Shown: positions 38,781-46,157 of the stretch, piece after piece
How the letters are laid out: every line of letters begins with the position of its first letter
How positions within the stretch are numbered: position 1 is the first letter of the stretch
NCBI GenBank assembly: GCA_902527215.1
Contig: CABZOF010000001.1
Location: forward strand, 186,001 to 250,000
Length of the DNA stretch: 64,000 nt
Origin: an uncultured Pelagibacteraceae bacterium
GTDB lineage: Bacteria > Pseudomonadota > Alphaproteobacteria > Pelagibacterales > Pelagibacteraceae
Direction of reading: 5' to 3'
Program-made: the position numbers and the translations under genes
The notes under the pieces: model-generated
The model's database searches: none
The model's input: only the letters and a program-made list of their open reading frames with translations
What the model was told of the DNA's origin: nothing

Positions 38781-39791
38781 ATGTCAGAACTTAATAAAAT
38801 TGCACTTAAAATAATTTCTAATGGTAAAGGCATTCTTGCGGCTGATGAAAGTAATGCAACTATGACCAAAAGACTTGAGTCTGTAAATATTACTTCGACA
38901 CCAGAAAATAGATTGTTATTCAGAGAAATAATCTTTTCATCTAAAAATATGAAAGAATGTATAGGTGGTGTGATTCTTTATGATGAGACAATAAATCAAA
39001 TAACAAGTTTTGGAAAATCAATACCTGATTTAATTTCTTCTTCAGATACCATACCTGGAATTAAAGTTGATACAGGTGCAAAAGATTTAGCAAATTCTTC
39101 AGAAGAAAAAATAACCGAAGGTTTGGACGGACTAAGGGAAAGATTGAAAAAATATTATAAACTTGGAGCTAGATTTACAAAATGGAGGGGAGTTTATGCT
39201 TTAAGTGACAGGTATCCAAGTGAGTTAGCAATTCATAGTAATGCGCATGCACTTGCTCGATACTCTGCTTTAGTGCAAGAAAATGGAATGGTTCCAATAG
39301 TAGAGCCGGAAGTATTGATGGATGGAGACCATTCTGCTGATCTTTGTTTGAGAAAAACATCAGAAGTTATTAAAAGATGTTTTGAGGAATTAATACTAAA
39401 TAAAGTTGATCTTTCAGGAATTATTTTAAAACCAAATATGATATTAGCTGGGAACAAGTCAAAAAATAAAATATCTAATGAGGAAGTTTCACAAAAAACA
39501 CTTGAATGCCTTAAAAATTCAGTTCCAAGTGAAGTGCCTGGAATTGCCTTTTTATCTGGTGGTCAATCGGAAATAGAGGCTACAGAAAATTTAAATTTGA
39601 TTAATAAAAACAACAACACTAAATTCATAATGACATACTCATATGGAAGAGCTTTGCAGAAAAGTGCTCTTAAAAAGTGGTCTAAAAATATTAAAGATAG
39701 AGAGCCAACTCAAAATACATTTAATCATAGAGCCAAAATGTGTTCATTAGCTGCAAAAGGGAAATGGTCGAAAGAACTTGAATATAAATAA
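38781..39791 (+). CDS. class I fructose-bisphosphate aldolase
   Basis: Metal-independent aldolase interconverting fructose 1,6-bisphosphate with the two triose phosphates. The 336-residue protein belongs to the animal/plant-like class I family: N-terminal GKGILAADESNATMTKRLES, RFTKWRGVYAL (K134), VPIVEPEVLMDGDHS, and the Schiff-base Lys K217 in SGIILKPNMILAG, then FLSGGQSEIEATENLN. The C-terminal tail ends in a single aromatic Tyr before Lys. Many bacteria have the zinc class II enzyme instead, so this gives a metal-free option. It lies one base after pgk and overlaps thiE. Confidence 0.95.
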   Translation: MSELNKIALKIISNGKGILAADESNATMTKRLESVNITSTPENRLLFREIIFSSKNMKECIGGVILYDETINQITSFGKSIPDLISSSDTIPGIKVDTGAKDLANSSEEKITEGLDGLRERLKKYYKLGARFTKWRGVYALSDRYPSELAIHSNAHALARYSALVQENGMVPIVEPEVLMDGDHSADLCLRKTSEVIKRCFEELILNKVDLSGIILKPNMILAGNKSKNKISNEEVSQKTLECLKNSVPSEVPGIAFLSGGQSEIEATENLNLINKNNNTKFIMTYSYGRALQKSALKKWSKNIKDREPTQNTFNHRAKMCSLAAKGKWSKELEYK

Positions 39792-40392
39792 AAAAAAATT
39801 TATTTATCTTATCTCTCCAAATAAAATAAATGACAATTTCTATAAAGATCTTAAATTGGTATTAAGCACGAATAAAGTAAGTTTTTTTCAGATGCGTCTA
39901 AAAAAATATTCTTCAGTTCAAAAATTTAAAATTGGTAAAAAAATACAAAAAATTTGTAAAATTAAAAAAGTGAAATTTATAGTTAATGATGACCCTTGGT
40001 TAACTAGAAAACTTAATGCAGATGGCTGTCATTTAGGACAAAAAGATATGAATTTAAAAGATGCCTCTAAAATAATTGGAGATAAGATTATTGGTGTCAC
40101 CTGTCATAACTCAATTAAACTTGCAAAAGATGCTGTTAAAGCAAAAGCAAGTTACTTGGCTTTTGGTGCTTTCAATACTACAAAAACTAAAAAGGTAAAA
40201 TATATTGCAAATATTAAAATTTTAAGAAAAGTAAAAAAAATAACTAATACCCCTATAGTTGCTATTGGCGGTGTAAATTTTGATAATTATAAAAATCTTC
40301 TATTGAACAATGCGAATTTTTTAGCTATTTCAGGCTACATTTGGAATAATAAAAAATATAAGCCTTTAGAAGCTATTGAAAGATTAAAATGA
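39778..40392 (+). CDS. thiE: thiamine-phosphate synthase
   Basis: Joins HMP-PP and thiazole phosphate to thiamine phosphate. The 204-residue TIM-barrel protein has QMRLKKYS near the N-terminus, KFIVNDDPWLTRKLNADGCH followed by LGQKDM, IGVTCHNSIKLAKDAVKAKA, YLAFGAFNTTKTK and PIVAIGGVNFDN. The start is TTG at 39778 inside the fba 3' end; no ATG lies before the conserved sequence. The sequence is more divergent than its neighbours. The stop overlaps the efp ATG (ATGA). Confidence 0.85.
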   Translation: MNINKKKFIYLISPNKINDNFYKDLKLVLSTNKVSFFQMRLKKYSSVQKFKIGKKIQKICKIKKVKFIVNDDPWLTRKLNADGCHLGQKDMNLKDASKIIGDKIIGVTCHNSIKLAKDAVKAKASYLAFGAFNTTKTKKVKYIANIKILRKVKKITNTPIVAIGGVNFDNYKNLLLNNANFLAISGYIWNNKKYKPLEAIERLK

Positions 40393-40949
40393 AAATTAAT
40401 GCTGGTGAAATAAGAGTTGGAATGCTTCTCGAATATAGAAATGATTTATGGCAAGTTTTAAAAACTCAACACGTAAAACCTGGCAAAGGTGGTGCATTCG
40501 CGCAAGTAGAGATGAAGAGTGTCAACAAAAATACAAAAATTAATGAAAGATTTAGATCAAGTGAAAACGTAGAAAAAGCCTCTTTAGAGGAAGTATCTTT
40601 TAACTATCTTTACAATGACGAGAATAATTATTTCTTTATTAACATTAAATCATTCGAACAAATAGAAATCAAAAAAGAAATTATTGGAGAAAAAGGAAAA
40701 TTATTAACTGAAAATCTTAAAGTTTCAATTAGTTTTCATAATGAAAATCCTGTCTCAGTTGAACTACCAAACCAAATAAAATGTAAAATTAATTCAACAG
40801 ATGTTGCTCTAAAGGGACAAACAGTTTCATCATCTTATAAGCCTGCTACTCTAGACAATGGAATAAACATTCAGGTTCCACCTTTTATAGAAGAAGGTGA
40901 CGAAGTGATAATTGATACTAGAAATTTAGAATACATTAAAAAAGTATAA
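40389..40949 (+). CDS. efp: elongation factor P
   Basis: Rescues ribosomes stalled at consecutive prolines. The 186-residue protein has three beta domains. The modifiable lysine tip is K33 in KPGKGGAFAQVEMKSV, and the C-terminal signature is PPFIEEGDEVIIDTRNLEY. The Lys is retained, as in bacteria that modify EF-P with EpmA/EpmB; those genes are not in the window. The start overlaps the thiE stop by four bases, and the next gene starts one base after its stop. Confidence 0.97.
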   Translation: MKINAGEIRVGMLLEYRNDLWQVLKTQHVKPGKGGAFAQVEMKSVNKNTKINERFRSSENVEKASLEEVSFNYLYNDENNYFFINIKSFEQIEIKKEIIGEKGKLLTENLKVSISFHNENPVSVELPNQIKCKINSTDVALKGQTVSSSYKPATLDNGINIQVPPFIEEGDEVIIDTRNLEYIKKV

Positions 40950-40950
40950 A

Positions 40951-41691
40951 ATGATCTCGATATCACCAAATCTTAATTTAATGATTAAAGCTGCAGAAAA
41001 AGTATCTAAATTAGTAATTCGTGATTTTGGAGAAGTAGAAAAATTACAAGTGTCAAAAAAAGGCCCTCGTGATTTTGTAACGAAAACTGATAAATATGTT
41101 GAGAAAATATTAATTGAAGAACTTAGTAAAACAAAAAAAAATTACTCATTTCTCTCAGAAGAAACTGGGTCAATCCTTAACAAGGATAAAGAGAATATTT
41201 GGATAATTGATCCAATTGATGGAACGACAAACTTTCTTCACGGAATTCCTCATTTCGCAATTTGTATTGCTCTTCAATCTAAAGAAGAAATAATAAGTGG
41301 TTTGATTTTTGATCCAATTAAGGATGAGTTATTCTTTGCTGAAAAAAATAAAGGTGCTTTTCTAAATAGTCATAGATTAAGAGTTTCAAATAAAAATTCC
41401 ATTGATGATTGTTTATTTGCTAGTAATCATGAAGGACTTAAATTTAGCAATTTAAATATGAGGTGTAGTGGATGTGCTGCATTAGATTTAGCTTATGTTG
41501 CATCAGGAAGAATTGATGGTTTTTTTCACAATAAGATTAATTTATGGGATGTGGCTGCTGGAACTTTATTAATTAAAGAGGCAGGAGGTACAGTTAATGA
41601 TATTAATCAATTTCAAACAAATGATATTAATATAAAAGCATCAAGTTCTTCAATAAACAGTCAAATGTTGGAAGCTTTAAAAGAATTTTAA
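40951..41691 (+). CDS. suhB: inositol-1-monophosphatase family protein (SuhB-like)
   Basis: Mg-dependent phosphatase of the IMPase superfamily; bacterial SuhB also associates with rRNA transcription complexes. The 246-residue protein has SFLSEETGS (metal-binding Glu), the core motif WIIDPIDGTTNFLHGIPHFA, and the second motif NLWDVAAGTLLIKEAGGTVN. The last two segments hold the metal ligands. It ends the plus-strand run tkt-gap-pgk-fba-thiE-efp-suhB. The physiological substrate cannot be told from sequence. Confidence 0.9.
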   Translation: MISISPNLNLMIKAAEKVSKLVIRDFGEVEKLQVSKKGPRDFVTKTDKYVEKILIEELSKTKKNYSFLSEETGSILNKDKENIWIIDPIDGTTNFLHGIPHFAICIALQSKEEIISGLIFDPIKDELFFAEKNKGAFLNSHRLRVSNKNSIDDCLFASNHEGLKFSNLNMRCSGCAALDLAYVASGRIDGFFHNKINLWDVAAGTLLIKEAGGTVNDINQFQTNDINIKASSSSINSQMLEALKEF

Positions 41692-41748
41692 TTAAAAAAA
41701 AATAAGATTTTTAGGATGAGACTAATTATAAAATTTTATAAAAAGTTG

Positions 41749-41754
41749 TATAAT
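41749..41754 (+). promoter_or_regulatory. candidate -10 element before the Wzz-like gene
   Basis: TATAAT in the 115-base spacer between the IMPase gene and 41807. I see no good -35 at 16-18 bases. Weak, because the spacer is very AT-rich. Confidence 0.2.
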
Positions 41755-41806
41755 GTTGAAAAAGATGTTTTTTAATTATAACATTAATCAATTAATTTTT
41801 TATTAA

Positions 41807-42796
41807 ATGTCCTCAATGAGAAAAAGTCATATAAGAGATGAAATAAACCTGGTGGATGTATTAATCATTATAGGTAAAAACAAACTAAAAATTGTTTCAA
41901 TCATATTAGTTTTTGTGATTGCAACGTTTATATATGCCTTAAATAAACCTCATACAAAAATATTATACGAAATAACAACTGAAATTAGACCTGTTTCGAC
42001 TTTTGATGAATTTGAGTATGAAAGCTTCAATAGTTATCTTAAAAAATATTATTTAGTAAACCCAAATTTATATTTCATTGATATAAATGAAGCTGATAAA
42101 ACATATATATACTCTGGAATTAATGATTTATCTATTTACAATATAAATAAAATAATTCTTTTAAATTTATTCGTTGATAAAATAAATGAAAATTCATTTT
42201 TTATTAATGCTATAGAAAAATTTAAACTTATTAAAAGAGAGGATTACGAGACCGATGAGGAATTTGAGGATGCTGTTAAGCAATTAGCTTCAAAAATAAC
42301 ATTAACACGTATAAAAAATGATCAAGGTGAGTTTAATTGGAATATTAAATTTCTTACTAATAATAAAAATACTTGGAAAAAATTTTTAATTTTTGTTGAA
42401 CAAAGTGCAAATAGTGAAGTTAAAAAATATCTTATCGAAAAATTTAATCAATTTATCTTAAACGAAGAAAGATTAAATAATTATGAAATTGAAGATATAG
42501 ACCTCATAATCTCAAATACAGTAGATGAAGATGAATTGGACGAACTGAACAAAAAAAAAAATATATTGTTGAAGGATAGGAGATTACAAAGAATAAAGTA
42601 TTTATTTGAAAAAACACCTATTATTAAATCTGAAAAACTATATGCGGCAAAATTAATGATTGGATCATCTAATTATAAAATTTTAGGCGGAAAAATATAT
42701 GGAATGAAAGAAAGGCTTACAATTGCAATTGTGTTAGGTGGAATATTTGCAATACTTATAGTTTTAATCCAAAATTCTATCCGAATCCGTAAATAA
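41807..42796 (+). CDS. Wzz-like polysaccharide chain-length determinant protein
   Basis: A 329-residue protein with the two-helix topology of Wzz/PCP co-polymerases: a cytoplasmic start (RDEINLVDVLIIIGKNK), TM1 near residues 31-48 (IVSIILVFVIATFIYAL), a long charged periplasmic region with coiled-coil character, and TM2 near 306-324 (TIAIVLGGIFAILIVLIQNS). The residues before TM2 (ILGGKIYGMKERL) sit where Wzz proteins have a Pro/Gly-rich motif. Primary-sequence similarity is weak, so the role in glycan length control is inferred from topology. It stands about 8 kb from the polysaccharide island. Confidence 0.6.
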   Translation: MSSMRKSHIRDEINLVDVLIIIGKNKLKIVSIILVFVIATFIYALNKPHTKILYEITTEIRPVSTFDEFEYESFNSYLKKYYLVNPNLYFIDINEADKTYIYSGINDLSIYNINKIILLNLFVDKINENSFFINAIEKFKLIKREDYETDEEFEDAVKQLASKITLTRIKNDQGEFNWNIKFLTNNKNTWKKFLIFVEQSANSEVKKYLIEKFNQFILNEERLNNYEIEDIDLIISNTVDEDELDELNKKKNILLKDRRLQRIKYLFEKTPIIKSEKLYAAKLMIGSSNYKILGGKIYGMKERLTIAIVLGGIFAILIVLIQNSIRIRK

Positions 42797-42914
42797 ATTT
42801 TTAATCAATTTAAATTAATTAATTGTTAAGATAATAAAAATAATTCAATTTAGTCAAAATTGATAATTTCTTTATTTTATTAGATAAATTGAGAAAAATA
42901 TATCAAACTTTTAA

Positions 42915-42942
42915 TTGTTTTAGAAAATTCTTTTGTTATAAG
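42915..42942 (+). promoter_or_regulatory. candidate promoter for rpmE
   Basis: TTGTTT (42915-42920), a 16-base spacer and TATAAG (42937-42942), with the rpmE ATG at 42950. Transcription would start at or next to the ATG, giving a leaderless message. The rest of the 153-base spacer (42797-42949) shows nothing recognisable. Confidence 0.35.
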
Positions 42943-42949
42943 TCACGCT

Positions 42950-43177
42950 ATGAAAAAAAATATTCATCCAAATTATCATAATATAAAAGTTGAAATGACT
43001 GATGGAACTCAGTTTGAGACTAAATCAACTTGGGGGGCTGAGGGAGATATATTAAAGCTAGAAATTGATCCTAAGTCACATTCAGCATGGACTGGGGGAA
43101 AACAAAAAATTCTTGATAAGGGAAGAATAAGTAAATTTAATAAAAAATTTCAAAACTTTAATGTAGAAAAAAAGTGA
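42950..43177 (+). CDS. rpmE: 50S ribosomal protein L31 (cysteine-free form)
   Basis: A 75-residue ribosomal protein with the alphaproteobacterial L31 pattern [31 protein letters not shown], and [20 protein letters not shown] followed by [11 protein letters not shown]. It contains no cysteine, so it is the zinc-independent type. The stop overlaps the start region of the TrcR-like gene, and the two are translated from one message. Confidence 0.95.
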   Translation: MKKNIHPNYHNIKVEMTDGTQFETKSTWGAEGDILKLEIDPKSHSAWTGGKQKILDKGRISKFNKKFQNFNVEKK

Positions 43178-43740
43178 TGAGTGATGCACCATTAATGCCA
43201 ATGGCTACAGCTGTGTGGCTGGTTGAAAATACGACATTGACTTTCAAGCAAATTGCTGATTTTTGCAAGTTGCATGAAATTGAGGTTCAAGGCATTGCTG
43301 ATGGAGAGGTAGGGAAAGGAATAGTTGGATACAATCCAATAATAGCCAATCAACTGACAAAAGAGGAAATTAACTTATCATCAAATGACCCTAATAGAGA
43401 ATTATCATTAAAAATAAATGATATAGAAATTAAAGATGGAGATAAAAAAATAAAAAAATATGTTCCATTATCTAAGCGACAAGATAAACCTGACTCAGTT
43501 TTATGGTTATTAAAACAGCATCCTAATTTAAAAGATTCTCAAATTGCTAAACTAGTAGGAATTACAAAAAACTCTGCCTCAGCAATAAGAAATAAAAGTT
43601 ATTGGAATTTTAATAATTTAAGTGCCAAGGATCCAGTTGCAATGGGACTATTTACACAAAAAGATTTAGTTGAGGCTTTAGAAAAAGCAGACAGAAGATT
43701 AAAAAGAGAAAAAAAAGAAAAAGAAAAATTAACACAATAA
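43177..43740 (+). CDS. DUF1013 family regulator (TrcR-like)
   Basis: A 187-residue member of the alphaproteobacterial DUF1013 family, named cell-cycle transcriptional regulator TrcR in rhizobia. The conserved N-terminus PLMPMATAVWLVENTTLTFK is followed by QIADFCKLHEIEVQGIADGE. A second helix-turn-helix-like segment is in VLWLLKQHPNLKDSQIAKLV and ITKNSASAIRNKSYWN. The Lys-rich tail is probably disordered. I prefer ATG 43177 over GTG 43174. The target genes are unknown. Confidence 0.88.
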   Translation: MSDAPLMPMATAVWLVENTTLTFKQIADFCKLHEIEVQGIADGEVGKGIVGYNPIIANQLTKEEINLSSNDPNRELSLKINDIEIKDGDKKIKKYVPLSKRQDKPDSVLWLLKQHPNLKDSQIAKLVGITKNSASAIRNKSYWNFNNLSAKDPVAMGLFTQKDLVEALEKADRRLKREKKEKEKLTQ

Positions 43741-43780
43741 GTAAACTGCTAATGATTAAAATTAATAGACATGAAATTGT

Positions 43781-43812
43781 AAAAGTGTTATCTACTCACT
43801 TTTTTGGAGGTG
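43781..43812 (+). promoter_or_regulatory. rpsU leader: hairpin followed by a perfect extended Shine-Dalgarno
   Basis: A perfect 7-base inverted repeat, AAAAGTG (43781-43787) and CACTTTT (43797-43803), encloses a 9-base loop and is followed two bases later by GGAGGTG (43806-43812), a 7-base match to the 16S anti-SD. A hairpin plus T-run is terminator-like, so this could also attenuate transcription. The SD is far stronger than that of nearly every other gene here. Confidence 0.55.
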
Positions 43813-44010
43813 GTTATTAAAATAGAAGTTAAAGATAATAATATTGAACAAGCTTTGAGAGTTTTAAAAAGAAAACTTCAGAGGGATGGATTTTTCAAAA
43901 TAATAAAATTGAAAAATACTTATGAAAAACCATCTGAAAAAAAAAAGAGAATTCTCCAAGAAAATATTAAAAGGGTTAAAAAATTAAATAAGCTTAAAAA
44001 CAGAATTTAA
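43804..44010 (+). CDS. rpsU: 30S ribosomal protein S21
   Basis: A small, highly basic ribosomal protein: KIEVKDNNIEQALRVLKRKL, then KLKNTYEKPSEKKKR. The start is uncertain. In-frame TTG (43804) and GTG (43810) overlap or precede the SD GGAGGTG (43806-43812), so they are poor candidates. Alignment with other alphaproteobacterial S21 proteins (start nine residues before the end of DNN) and SD spacing of 5 bases both point to ATT at 43816. The coordinates given are the longest conventional frame. The initiator tRNA follows 5 bases after the stop. Confidence 0.9.
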   Translation: MEVVIKIEVKDNNIEQALRVLKRKLQRDGFFKIIKLKNTYEKPSEKKKRILQENIKRVKKLNKLKNRI

Positions 44011-44015
44011 AAAAC

Positions 44016-44092
44016 CGCGGGGTGGAGCAGCCTGGTAGCTCGCAAGGCTCATAACCTTGAGGTCGGCGGTTCAAATCCGTCCCCCGCAACCA
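44016..44092 (+). tRNA. initiator tRNA-fMet (anticodon CAT)
   Basis: A 77-base cloverleaf beginning CGCGGGGTGGAGCAG and ending CCCCCGCAACCA with CCA encoded. The anticodon CAT is at 44050-44052. The first acceptor pair is a C-A mismatch (C1/A72), the hallmark of initiator rather than elongator tRNA-Met. It starts five bases after rpsU and is probably processed from the same transcript. The 114 bases that follow contain only AT-rich DNA. Confidence 0.96.
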
Positions 44093-44206
44093 AAAAAATT
44101 AAATTATTTCTAATTTTTAAAAATTTTATAAAATTTTTTATACCAGAACATATTTTGACATTGATAAGAAAAGTTAGAAACCTATAAATAAAATTTAAGC
44201 AATAAT

Positions 44207-45385
44207 TTACTTTTGTAAATTAATTTTTCTTAATATCATTTCTAAAGAAATAGGAATAAGCGTTAATAAAGGTAATATTACTGGAAAACGGTATCGCCAA
44301 TCATAATCAATGAGTATGAATGAATGAAAAGCTGCCACGGAAAAAGAAAGTATTAATATAAAGAAAAATATTCTATCCTGAAATTTTATATTTCCTTTTA
44401 AAATTGACAAAATAAATACCGCTAATAATACTAAAATTGTTTGAATGACATTCATGATAATATGTATTAATGAAAAAGTTGATGCATAAGGATTGAAAAA
44501 ATTAATCAATCTTAAAAAGTATACATAAACTACATCAATGAAATTATTAGGTGGATTTACCCAAGTTTCAGGACGATCATGAATGATCATGCCATTTTTA
44601 ACATAGTTATATACAAAATCTTGATAAGCAACTTCATCAAAACTTTTACTGTTAATATTATATTCCATAAAGAAATACAGCAATCCAAAGAAAACAGGCG
44701 TAAAAAGAAATAACACAAACAAAAAAAATATAATCTTTTTGGAAGTTAAGGAAATTTGATATTTTAATACAATAATAAAAATACCTATTGCAAAGATTAC
44801 AGGTATTGAAGATGGCCTAGATGCTAACAATAAAAATATTATCAAAAACAGTTGCATATAGTTAATTTTATTTTTTACAATTGTTCTAATTATTAAATAA
44901 GTTGCAACAACTACAAGAAAGGCATAAGTCATATCAGAAAGTATAAATTTGGGCCAAGTTAAAAAATCAGCAGATATTAAAATTAACGATAGACTCAAAG
45001 ATATTAAGATTGGTCTTACCTTAACAAGTAAAAGACCTTTTGCAAATATTATTAAGGAGAAGAATACTAGTAAAATATTTAATAATAAGAAAGCAAATTG
45101 CCATTCATATCCAAAAATTACTTTACATATAGCCATTAAAAATACAGGTAGTGAGAATAAAAATAACGGTGGTCTATGATCATCTTTTTCTATTGAAAAA
45201 AATTCAAAAAAATTAAAATTATATTTAATTAGTTCGTCTGCCCATCTTGAAAATCTGTGAGAGTCACTAGACATTGAATAACCTAATCTAAGATGATAAT
45301 AGGCTATTAAAGTGGAACATATTAGAATTGAAATTAATAATAACTTATTTCCATATTTCCAATCGCTGGATAAGATATTTTTCAT
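44207..45385 (-). CDS. multi-pass membrane glycosyltransferase-like protein (GT39/PMT-like)
   Basis: A 392-residue integral membrane protein with about ten hydrophobic segments. The first extracytoplasmic loop contains SMSSDSHRFSRWADE and DDHRPPLFLFSLPVF, the acidic and Arg-Pro-Pro-Leu pattern found in polyprenyl-phosphate-sugar-dependent transferases. It lies 26 bases downstream of a GT2 gene, which would supply a lipid-linked sugar donor. Acceptor unknown. The sequence is divergent and the family call is tentative. Confidence 0.6.
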   Translation of the reverse strand: MKNILSSDWKYGNKLLLISILICSTLIAYYHLRLGYSMSSDSHRFSRWADELIKYNFNFFEFFSIEKDDHRPPLFLFSLPVFLMAICKVIFGYEWQFAFLLLNILLVFFSLIIFAKGLLLVKVRPILISLSLSLILISADFLTWPKFILSDMTYAFLVVVATYLIIRTIVKNKINYMQLFLIIFLLLASRPSSIPVIFAIGIFIIVLKYQISLTSKKIIFFLFVLFLFTPVFFGLLYFFMEYNINSKSFDEVAYQDFVYNYVKNGMIIHDRPETWVNPPNNFIDVVYVYFLRLINFFNPYASTFSLIHIIMNVIQTILVLLAVFILSILKGNIKFQDRIFFFILILSFSVAAFHSFILIDYDWRYRFPVILPLLTLIPISLEMILRKINLQK

Positions 45386-45411
45386 ATAAGTTTTATAATA
45401 TTTTTAATTTT

Positions 45412-46116
45412 TTAAATTTTAATAAAATATTTATACTTTAATATTGTGAGTAATGCTCTGATTGCATCATAAAACCTAATTTTTTTTCCCTCTTTAACAC
45501 TTCTTCCTTTGTATGATATAGGAACTTCTTCAATTTTCTCATTAAATAATGATATTTTTGTTGTAACCTCTGGACAAAATGCAAAGTCATTTTCTTGTAA
45601 TTTTAGTTTTTTAAAAATGGGATATTTTATTACTTTATAACAGGTATGTGCATCTGTTAAATTTTGATTATTAAAAAAATTTGAAATTATTGTTAATACA
45701 TGATTACCAAAAACTCTGTAATTAGACAAAAAAATATTTTTATATCTTTTTTTATTTAAAACTCTTGAACCATAAATAATGTTATATTTTTTTAACAACA
45801 TTATTTTTATTAATTTATTTAAATCTTTAGGATCATATTCTAAATCAGCATCTTGAATAGCAACAATGTTACCTTTTATAAATGGCAGAGCAGATTTAAT
45901 TGCAGCACCTTTACCTTGGTTTTTAGTATGAAAAACTATTTTATTTACATTTTTAATTTTTTTTAAAATATCTCTTGTCCCATCATAAGAAAAATCATCA
46001 ACAACAATAATTTGTTTATTAAAATAGATATTTTTATTTAATTTTTTTATTATTTTTTTTATATAATTTTTTTCATTAAAAACAGGAATAATAATTGAAA
46101 CCTTATTTTTTGACAT
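45412..46116 (-). CDS. GT2 glycosyltransferase (polyprenyl-phosphate sugar synthase-like)
   Basis: A 234-residue GT-A-fold enzyme: KVSIIIPVFNEKNYIKKIIK at the N-terminus, VDDFSYDGTRDILKK, GKGAAIKSALPF, and the metal-binding DxD-type IQDADLEYDPKDL. The late segment VPISYKGRSVKEGKKIRFYD resembles dolichol-phosphate-mannose-synthase-like proteins. There is no C-terminal membrane pair. With the next gene, a GT39-like membrane protein, it would form a donor-plus-transferase pair. The sugar is unknown. Confidence 0.82.
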   Translation of the reverse strand: MSKNKVSIIIPVFNEKNYIKKIIKKLNKNIYFNKQIIVVDDFSYDGTRDILKKIKNVNKIVFHTKNQGKGAAIKSALPFIKGNIVAIQDADLEYDPKDLNKLIKIMLLKKYNIIYGSRVLNKKRYKNIFLSNYRVFGNHVLTIISNFFNNQNLTDAHTCYKVIKYPIFKKLKLQENDFAFCPEVTTKISLFNEKIEEVPISYKGRSVKEGKKIRFYDAIRALLTILKYKYFIKI

Positions 46117-46157
46117 TTCTATAAAGTTATAATCTATGAAAATTTTATTGAAAACTT

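Noticed and set aside
44093..44206. Possible small RNA or gene in the spacer after tRNA-fMet
   Set aside because: Only AT-rich sequence with short A/T palindromes; a weak bidirectional terminator is possible, but nothing supports a gene.
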